In this document: positions 58,349 through 64,000 of the stretch, piece by piece
How positions within the stretch are numbered: position 1 is the first letter of the stretch
How the letters are laid out: every line of letters starts with the position of its first letter
NCBI GenBank assembly: GCA_964344765.1
Contig: CAYFOM010000014.1
Coordinates: 31,063 to 95,062 of the forward strand
Direction: 5' to 3'
DNA length: 64,000 nucleotides
Source of the DNA: JACNIZ01 sp964344765
GTDB taxonomy: Bacteria; Planctomycetota; UBA1135
Notes under the pieces: generated by a model
The model's database searches: none
What the model saw: only the letters and a program-made list of their open reading frames with translations
Told to the model about the DNA's origin: nothing
Made by a program: the position numbers and the translations under genes

Positions 58349-60061
58349 ATGAACAGAATCATTCCATGGGTGGTGGCGGCGTCAATCATGGCCGCCGGTT
58401 TGTTGGCGGGCCAATCGCAGATTGAGCAACTGCCGAAGAATAAGCCGACTGCGGATCACACGAAGTTCGAAGAACTCAAAGGTCCGTTCGCCAGCGGGCC
58501 TGAGGTCACCGCGGCTTGCTTGAAGTGCCACACCGAAGCGTCGAAGCACTTTATGAAGACGCGACATTGGAATTGGTACAGCGAAATCGAAACGCTGGCC
58601 ACATCCGCCGAAGACCGCAAGGTCGTGGGCAAAGGCGGTGACATCATCAACAACTTTTGCATTGCGGTTGGTTCCAACGAGCCGCGCTGTACTTCATGCC
58701 ATGCGGGTTATGGTTGGAAGGATCAGCAATTTGATTTCGCAAGCGAAACGTTGGTGGATTGCTTGGTCTGCCACGAGCAAACCGGCACCTATAAAAAGTT
58801 TCCGACCGACGCCGGCCATCCCAATTACGTCGAGAAGGAATGGCCGATGGGGTCGGGCAACAAGCGTCCGCCGGTTGATTTAATTGGCGCGGCGCAAAGC
58901 GTGGATCTACCAACCGCCAAAAATTGCGGCGCTTGTCATTTTTACGGTGGGGGTGGGGAAGGCGTCAAACATGGCGATATGGATTCGTCGTTATTGGACG
59001 CAGCCTATGAGTTAGACGTGCACATGTCGGCGGAGGGCGGCGGTTTTAATTGCACCGTTTGCCACACCACGGTCGACCATGAGATCCATGGCCCGAACGT
59101 AACCCTAGAAGCGCGCGATCAGCACAAGTTCCGTTTGGCGGGGACCGGTGGATCCAACTTAAGTTGCGAGGCTTGCCACACTCAACGGCCCCATACCGTT
59201 GATAAAGAACGCGGCTATGACCCTGCCAAAGCCACGTTTGAAAACGTCAAGTTGGACGAGCATACCGATCGCGTCGCGTGCCAAACTTGTCATGTCCCGC
59301 ACATGTCACCGAATAAGGCGACCAAGATGTGGTGGGACTGGTCGGCAGCGGGCAAGAAGAATTCCGCCGGTAAGCCGCTGGTCGAAAAAGCCGATGTCGA
59401 TGGGGAAAGCGTTCCGATTTATCACGGTTTAAAAGGCAGCTTCATTTGGGCGAAGGGCGCGCCACCGGAGTACTACTGGTACGACGGACATGAAGAGCAG
59501 ATGTACATCGGCGACTCTTTTGATGTTTCTCAGCCAGGCGCCGCCACAACGGTGAGTGGTTCGTTCGACAAGCTGGATATGAGTAAACCGGTGGTGCCGA
59601 TTAACGCATTGACCGGCAGTTACGGCGATCCCAAATCGCGAATTTGGCCGTTCAAGGTTCACCGTGGGATTCAGGGTTACGACACGGTGGAAAACAAACT
59701 GTTGGTGCCAAAGTTATTCGGGCCGAAGGGCAGCGGTGCTTTTTGGAAGGACTTTACTTGGGCAGCGGCTTTTGATGCCGGCATGAAGTACATCGATAAA
59801 CCTTGGAGTGGTGAGTTTGATTGGATTCAAACGGAAATGTATTGGCCGTTGACCCACATGGTGGCGCCGGCGGAGCAAGCGTTGAGTTGCACCGACTGTC
59901 ACTCGCCGGAAGGTCGACTTGCCAATCTCAACGACTTTTATTTGCCTGGTCGTAATCGCAGCGGCCAGCTAGACGCCGTCGGAATTGCCGCGGTAATTTT
60001 TGCCGCATTGATCGTTGTTGCGCACGCCGTCGTGCGCGTGGTCCTCAAGACGCGGAGCTAA
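58349..60061 (+). CDS. Octaheme c-type cytochrome, tetrathionate reductase (OTR) family
   Basis: Eight heme-binding motifs are seen in order: CLKCH, CTSCH, CLVCH, CGACH, CTVCH, CEACH, CQTCH and CTDCH. The number and spacing, and phrases such as GPEVTAACLKCHTEASKHFM and DRVACQTCHVPHMSPNKATK, match the octaheme tetrathionate reductase family. ATG at 58349 is preferred because AAAGGG lies 9 nt before it; ATG at 58340 is alternative. An N-terminal signal (IIPWVVAASIMAAGLLAG) and a C-terminal helix (AVGIAAVIFAALIVVAHAVV) place the hemes outside the membrane. The family reduces tetrathionate, nitrite or hydroxylamine in vitro; the physiological substrate here is unknown. The cytochrome b gene follows after 2 nt. 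Confidence 0.94.
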   Translation: MNRIIPWVVAASIMAAGLLAGQSQIEQLPKNKPTADHTKFEELKGPFASGPEVTAACLKCHTEASKHFMKTRHWNWYSEIETLATSAEDRKVVGKGGDIINNFCIAVGSNEPRCTSCHAGYGWKDQQFDFASETLVDCLVCHEQTGTYKKFPTDAGHPNYVEKEWPMGSGNKRPPVDLIGAAQSVDLPTAKNCGACHFYGGGGEGVKHGDMDSSLLDAAYELDVHMSAEGGGFNCTVCHTTVDHEIHGPNVTLEARDQHKFRLAGTGGSNLSCEACHTQRPHTVDKERGYDPAKATFENVKLDEHTDRVACQTCHVPHMSPNKATKMWWDWSAAGKKNSAGKPLVEKADVDGESVPIYHGLKGSFIWAKGAPPEYYWYDGHEEQMYIGDSFDVSQPGAATTVSGSFDKLDMSKPVVPINALTGSYGDPKSRIWPFKVHRGIQGYDTVENKLLVPKLFGPKGSGAFWKDFTWAAAFDAGMKYIDKPWSGEFDWIQTEMYWPLTHMVAPAEQALSCTDCHSPEGRLANLNDFYLPGRNRSGQLDAVGIAAVIFAALIVVAHAVVRVVLKTRS

Positions 60062-60063
60062 AA

Positions 60064-60657
60064 ATGACTCAACCGCAACCCATCTATAGTTTGTTTAATC
60101 GCATCTGGCATTGGGGCCAAGCATTCTTGGTGTTAGCGCTGGCGGTAACTGGCTTTGTGGTTCACTACCCCGAGATTGGAATCATCCCTTGGGAAACCGC
60201 AGTGGAATGGCATCGTATTTTTGCCTGGAGTTTCGTCGTCCTCATTGCATTCGCAATGTTCTGGCACATCACCTCAGGCCAATGGCGCCAGTTCGTGCCG
60301 ACGACGCGTATGCTGCCGGAAATGCTGGTTTATTACGGATTGGGTATGTTCCGCGGTGATAAAAAGCCGGTCAAGAAAACGCCGCGCGAAAAGTTGAATC
60401 CTCTGCAGCGCATTGTCTACGCGGGTTTGTTGATTTTGGTCATCCCGGTCCTTGTGACGACCGGGTTTTTGTACTTGTACATCAATCAAATCACCGCTGC
60501 AGGATGGTCGTTGTCGTTGGATTGGGTTGCCGGCATTCACACGCTTGGCGCGTTTCTGATGATTGCGTTTCTGTTGGTTCACGTTTACATGACGACCACC
60601 GGCGACACCATCGGTCAGCACCTGAAATCCATGATTACTGGTAAAGAGGCATCATAA
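60064..60657 (+). CDS. Cytochrome b-type membrane subunit (thiosulfate reductase/formate dehydrogenase gamma-like)
   Basis: The 197-residue protein has four hydrophobic helices: FLVLALAVTGFVVHYPEIGI, IFAWSFVVLIAFAMFWHITS, GLLILVIPVLVTTGFLYLY and AGIHTLGAFLMIAFLLVHVY. Heme-ligand histidines are likely in NRIWHWGQ, FWHIT, GIHTLG and LLVHVY. It belongs to the b561/PhsC-like di-heme cytochromes that pass quinol electrons to periplasmic reductases. Gene order just after the octaheme cytochrome makes it that enzyme's quinol-oxidising partner. Confidence 0.92.
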   Translation: MTQPQPIYSLFNRIWHWGQAFLVLALAVTGFVVHYPEIGIIPWETAVEWHRIFAWSFVVLIAFAMFWHITSGQWRQFVPTTRMLPEMLVYYGLGMFRGDKKPVKKTPREKLNPLQRIVYAGLLILVIPVLVTTGFLYLYINQITAAGWSLSLDWVAGIHTLGAFLMIAFLLVHVYMTTTGDTIGQHLKSMITGKEAS

Positions 60658-60666
60658 AATGACTGG

Positions 60667-61092
60667 GTGAAATTTCTCTCGGTCATTCTGCTTTGTCTTT
60701 CTTGCGGCCTCATGGGGCACCAGCTTTCCGTGGTTGGTGCTGACCGAGCCAACCTTTCGAAACTCGAATTGACGGATTCCAAAGGGCGAGTGCGGATTGC
60801 ACTGGATGCAAATGCGGCCGATGGCCCAACCATTCAATTGCTAGACCCGACGGGCCGCGTGGTGGTTGATCTCAATGGCGACTTCAACCGCGGCGAAATT
60901 TCGGTGCATGGTCCAAAGTCGTCCAAAGCCGCTGGCTATTTTCGCGCTGGCAAAAAAAAAGGCGTTGGTGTGTCCCTCCGAGATCCGAATGGTGAGGCGT
61001 TTATTGGAATGGAGGTTGTGACTCAAATGCCAATGGTTGTACTCGCACCAAAGGATGGCGAGCCGACCTTTCTTCCGCCACCTAAGGACTAA
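60667..61092 (+). CDS. Small secreted protein of unknown function
   Basis: It begins with GTG at 60667, 9 nt after the cytochrome b stop. The 141-residue product has a signal or anchor (FLSVILLCLSCGLMGHQLSV) followed by a regular series of short beta hairpins (LELTDSKGRVRIALDANAAD; IQLLDPTGRVVVDLNGDFNR; VGVSLRDPNGEAFIGMEVVT), each G-R/E-x-x-x. This resembles repeats in small surface proteins. The family is not recognised. It may be in the cytochrome operon. Confidence 0.65.
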   Translation: MKFLSVILLCLSCGLMGHQLSVVGADRANLSKLELTDSKGRVRIALDANAADGPTIQLLDPTGRVVVDLNGDFNRGEISVHGPKSSKAAGYFRAGKKKGVGVSLRDPNGEAFIGMEVVTQMPMVVLAPKDGEPTFLPPPKD

Positions 61093-61139
61093 CCCATCAC
61101 AGCGATTTTGATCGCGGCGATTCGGTGTCGATTTCCTTC

Positions 61140-62039
61140 CTAGTCGGCAGTTAACGCCAACGCAGCCGCACCCAGCAATCCGGCATCGTTGCCGAGCAGC
61201 GCGCGCTCAACGGTATAGCTGTCACGATCGCGTCCGGCGCAGCGCTTGACCACTTGATCCAGCAGCGGTTCACGCAGTAGGTCAATCACCGGACTTGCGC
61301 CACCACCGATCAACATGACACGGATGTCGAGCAGCAACACCACTTGAGCAAATCCTTCGCCGAGCGCAGTTCCGGCGTCGCGGAACACGGACAAAGCATT
61401 TTCATCACCACTGCGCGCAAGCTCAGCCAACTCGGGCAGCGCTTTCACACCGCAGCGTTCCTTTCCTCTCTGCTCCATGCGACTAGCGGAAGCAAAAGTC
61501 TCGGTGCAACCCCAGTTGCCGCAGCCACACTGCCACACGTTGTCCTTATCAAAAGGACCGCCGACGCTCATATGACCGAACTCGCCAGCCATACCGGCGT
61601 TACCTTCCCACAACTTGCCGCCAAGAATGACGCCACCGCCAATGCCGGTGCCCAAAGTCGCGAGCAAGAAGTCTTCGTGCTTTTCGCCGATGCCGTAAAC
61701 GCGCTCAGCCAAACCTGCCAGCGACGCGTCGTTGCCTAGCCGTACCGGAACATTCAATGCCTGGCTCAAACGATCGCGCAGCGGCTTGTTGATGGTAAAG
61801 GTCAAGTTCGGCGAGGCCAGCACCATCGACTTGTCGTCGTCGAAAACACCAGGCACTGCGGCAGCTACCGGAATGCCTTCGCGGCCGTCGGAAACCTCGC
61901 GCACTAGCTCGACCAGCGCGTCGATCAACTCATCGAAATCATGCGGCGTCGGCGCCGACGCGCGCTGCACGATGTACCCTTCCTGCACCCGCCCAATCTT
62001 GAGCTTGGTGCCGCCGATGTCGATGCCGATCGCTACCAC
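61140..62039 (-). CDS. ROK-family sugar kinase/glucokinase-like protein
   Basis: The 299-residue product has the ATP-phosphate motif VAIGIDIGGTKLKIGRVQEG, catalytic region VRLGNDASLAGLAERVYGI (Asp base in N-D-A), TLGTGIGGGVILGGKLWEG, EFGHMSVGG and the ROK zinc site CGCGNWGCTETFASAS. No helix-turn-helix precedes it, so it is an enzyme rather than a NagC-type repressor. Glucose or N-acetylhexosamine is the usual substrate. It starts with GTG at 62039, one base after the M28 peptidase gene stop, so both are one transcript. A GH20 hexosaminidase elsewhere in the window could supply N-acetylated sugars (inference). Confidence 0.93.
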   Translation of the reverse strand: MVAIGIDIGGTKLKIGRVQEGYIVQRASAPTPHDFDELIDALVELVREVSDGREGIPVAAAVPGVFDDDKSMVLASPNLTFTINKPLRDRLSQALNVPVRLGNDASLAGLAERVYGIGEKHEDFLLATLGTGIGGGVILGGKLWEGNAGMAGEFGHMSVGGPFDKDNVWQCGCGNWGCTETFASASRMEQRGKERCGVKALPELAELARSGDENALSVFRDAGTALGEGFAQVVLLLDIRVMLIGGGASPVIDLLREPLLDQVVKRCAGRDRDSYTVERALLGNDAGLLGAAALALTAD

Positions 62040-62040
62040 G

Positions 62041-63729
62041 CTAGTAATCTAATCGATCTTCCCAGTGAACCGGAAATGGAATCATTAATTGTGCGCTTTG
62101 CCCATAAACCGGTTGCAGCCGGTCATAAGCATCAATGAATTCCAGCCGCGTCGGCAGGTCGGCCAGCGCGCGCACCGTGCGGAAGCTCAAAACCGCGATT
62201 TGCGCCATATCTTGGTACAGAATGCGGTCGGAGGTGTCCGTGGTTTTGTGGTAGTCGTCGTGCTCGTCGGTGTTGAAAAACACGATCGGAATTCCGGCGT
62301 AATAAAAGCCGACCTGATCGCTGCGATCGAAAAATTCCTCGTTGTCGAAGCTGACCGAGATGTCCAAACCCTTACCGGCTTCCTCGATGACGCCGCGCAG
62401 GCCATCCGCCGATTGTGAACCGACCGCGTAAACCAAATGGTCCTTGGCGCGCCCGACCATGTCGGTGTTGACCATCGCGGTGATCCTTTCCACCGGCACC
62501 AAGTCCTGCACTAAAAAGTGATAGCTTCCGGTCAAGCCAATCTCTTCGCCACTGAACGCAACAAACACGATGCTGCGCTTCGGCCGTTGCTCCAGCGGCA
62601 GTGCAGTCACCGCGCGCACCGTCGCCAACAAAGCCACCGTGCCCGAACCGTTGTCGTCGGCACCGTTCCAGACTTCGCCATCTTCGTTAAAGCCGACGTG
62701 ATCGTAATGCGCGCCGACCACGATGTACTCATCCGCAAGCTTCGGGTCCGCCCCCGGCAAAACCCCAACCACGTTGCGCGCCACCAAATTCGACGGCATG
62801 GTTCGGCACGACATCGTCACTTCCAGTGGAATTTCAAATGATTCCGGCTGCATCGACTGTGCGTTCTCCTCGACCCAAGTCCGCGTATCGCGATCCACCT
62901 TGCGAAACAGTGCGCGCATGGTGCGCGGCGACAAATAAGCCACCGGGATCTTCGCACCCAGCGGCGTGGAGTTCTGCATGATGGTCATGATCGTGTCGAC
63001 CATGTCATCGGCAGTGAGGTTCGACGACGCCAACTCATCGCCACCCATCATCGCGCCCATTCCCGGACCACTGAGCGCCTTGTACAAATGCGAAAGCGTC
63101 GGCCAATACGGCTCACCAACCGCGCGCGGCTTCTGCCGATCATCAGGCGGCGTCACCGTTACCACACCGACGGCACCGCGTTTTTCCAACTCCTTGACCT
63201 TCGCCGCCAACGTGCTTTGCGGCAGCATGCGTCGGCCGTTCAACTTGTGATCGCGATCGGCCGCACCCGGCTCCCAGCGAAAGATCAGCGCAATCTTGCC
63301 TTCCAAGTCGACGCCGTCCAAATCCGAATACCCGAACTCCGGCGCGTGCAATCCATAGCCGACAAACACCATCGGCGCCGAAACCACCCCATCGGGCGAC
63401 GTCGGGTGGGGCAGGAAGTCATAACCAGCCGCCAAGCGCTTTTTGCCGATTTGCATAAAGCAGTTTTCGCTATCCAAAAACGCCGGATCGGCCGGGAACT
63501 CATGCAAGTACTTGCCATCCAATGGCTGCAGCCCAGCGCGCATGAATTGACTGCGAATGTAAACCGAAATCGCCTGCGCGCCTAACTGCCCGGTGCGCCG
63601 CCCCTGAAAGCGGTCATGGGCAACAAAATCCAGCTCTTGCTGCAGTGCAGTCGGCGAAAGGTCCGGCGCGTCGGTCCACGGCGCGGGCGCTTGCTGGGCG
63701 AGCAGCATTAAAGTAGTGGCGAAAATCAT
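62041..63729 (-). CDS. M28-family zinc aminopeptidase with PA-like insert, secreted
   Basis: The 562-residue protein has a short signal (MIFATTLMLLAQQAPAPW). The zinc ligands of the M28 family are present: His-Asp in VVGAHYDHVGF, Asp in NGADDNGSGTVAL, Glu pair in VAFSGEEIGLTGSYHFL, Asp in VNTDMVGRA and the final His in NTDEHDDYHKTTDTSDRI. An N-terminal/PA-like region (VFVGYGLHAPEFGYSDLDGV; LEGKIALIFRWEPGAADRDH) precedes or interrupts the catalytic core. It removes N-terminal residues from peptides outside the cytoplasm. It is the first gene of a two-gene transcript with the ROK kinase. Confidence 0.93.
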   Translation of the reverse strand: MIFATTLMLLAQQAPAPWTDAPDLSPTALQQELDFVAHDRFQGRRTGQLGAQAISVYIRSQFMRAGLQPLDGKYLHEFPADPAFLDSENCFMQIGKKRLAAGYDFLPHPTSPDGVVSAPMVFVGYGLHAPEFGYSDLDGVDLEGKIALIFRWEPGAADRDHKLNGRRMLPQSTLAAKVKELEKRGAVGVVTVTPPDDRQKPRAVGEPYWPTLSHLYKALSGPGMGAMMGGDELASSNLTADDMVDTIMTIMQNSTPLGAKIPVAYLSPRTMRALFRKVDRDTRTWVEENAQSMQPESFEIPLEVTMSCRTMPSNLVARNVVGVLPGADPKLADEYIVVGAHYDHVGFNEDGEVWNGADDNGSGTVALLATVRAVTALPLEQRPKRSIVFVAFSGEEIGLTGSYHFLVQDLVPVERITAMVNTDMVGRAKDHLVYAVGSQSADGLRGVIEEAGKGLDISVSFDNEEFFDRSDQVGFYYAGIPIVFFNTDEHDDYHKTTDTSDRILYQDMAQIAVLSFRTVRALADLPTRLEFIDAYDRLQPVYGQSAQLMIPFPVHWEDRLDY

Positions 63730-64000
63730 GATCCCGAATCGCTTGGAGCTCTATTTCCTCTCCATGGGGCTCATTCTACCCAAGCTAGGCACTCCGATAG
63801 AGGGGCAGATCACAGGCCTCGCGCCAAATTGGATCCAGTGAGCTGTTGAAGTAATTCGACTACTGAGAACGAGAATCATGCCTCATAAGTTTTTGAAAAT
63901 ACTAGACCGCAGGTACGGACCAGTTGTATAGCATGAGCTCATGAGCGATCAAGCAACATCTTTTCTGTAAAAAGCAGCAGACTCATCAAATGCCTTCCAT
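63730..64000. other. Right-edge non-coding region
   Basis: The last 271 bases hold no ORF of useful length on either strand. They should include the promoter of the minus-strand M28 peptidase gene, but I find no convincing -35/-10 pair, tRNA or terminator. Confidence 0.5.

Noticed and set aside
1..64000. CRISPR arrays, insertion sequences, prophage genes
   Set aside because: No regularly spaced direct repeats, transposase, integrase or phage structural genes were found.

Overview
The window looks like a chromosomal segment of a planctomycete (Planctomycetota). No rRNA is present, so this rests on gene content: a PSCyt1/PSCyt2/PSD1 (DUF1549/DUF1553) cytochrome-like giant followed by a DUF1501 protein, two type I sulfatases, two CotH-family proteins, an ECF sigma factor directly upstream of a membrane Ser/Thr kinase, and many secreted beta-propeller or FG-GAP proteins. 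The DNA is GC-rich and densely coding on both strands. There is one tRNA gene (tRNA-Leu, GAG). I see no CRISPR array, insertion sequence or prophage.

Layout. 1-2456 (minus): ECF sigma factor and a Ser/Thr kinase cut by the left edge. 2577-4190: secreted beta-helix protein. 4241-5172 (minus): a DUF1801 gene and a BCP-type peroxiredoxin in which an in-frame TGA replaces the peroxidatic cysteine codon and is followed by a SECIS-like hairpin; this is the strongest discovery in the window, a probable selenoprotein that naive ORF calling splits in two. 5195-10829: DsbA-like protein, then a BlaI/BlaR-type regulator-protease pair behind two near-identical operator dyads, then a hybrid histidine kinase. 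10744-18763: mixed metabolism and membrane genes (DUF523/DUF1722, fatty acid desaturase, ceramidase-like protein, SRPBCC, PD40 propeller, S41 protease, GNAT).

18920-29877: the planctomycete degradative/surface set (NHL propeller, PSD1 cytochrome, DUF1501, a lipoprotein, an FG-GAP protein, a CotH protein). 29889-36106: a large secreted protein of unknown function overlapping a GH20 hexosaminidase gene, whose reading frame continues through one amber codon into a complete class C-like serine hydrolase domain. 36120-43645 (minus): four tandem FG-GAP paralogues of almost identical length, the first-transcribed one broken by a one-base deletion.

43800-49888: aminotransferases, a sulfatase and a membrane-anchored protein of unknown function. 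49949-51384: tRNA-Leu with promoter and terminator, then a Fic protein preceded by three GTTATTA repeats. 51399-57409: propeller protein, second sulfatase, dockerin-tailed CotH protein, cysteine synthase-like enzyme. 57411-61092: solitary DNA methyltransferase, octaheme tetrathionate-reductase-family cytochrome with its cytochrome b partner, and a small secreted protein. 61140-63729 (minus): M28 peptidase and ROK sugar kinase. Several secreted proteins share a related C-terminal beta-rich module, possibly an envelope-targeting or anchoring domain.
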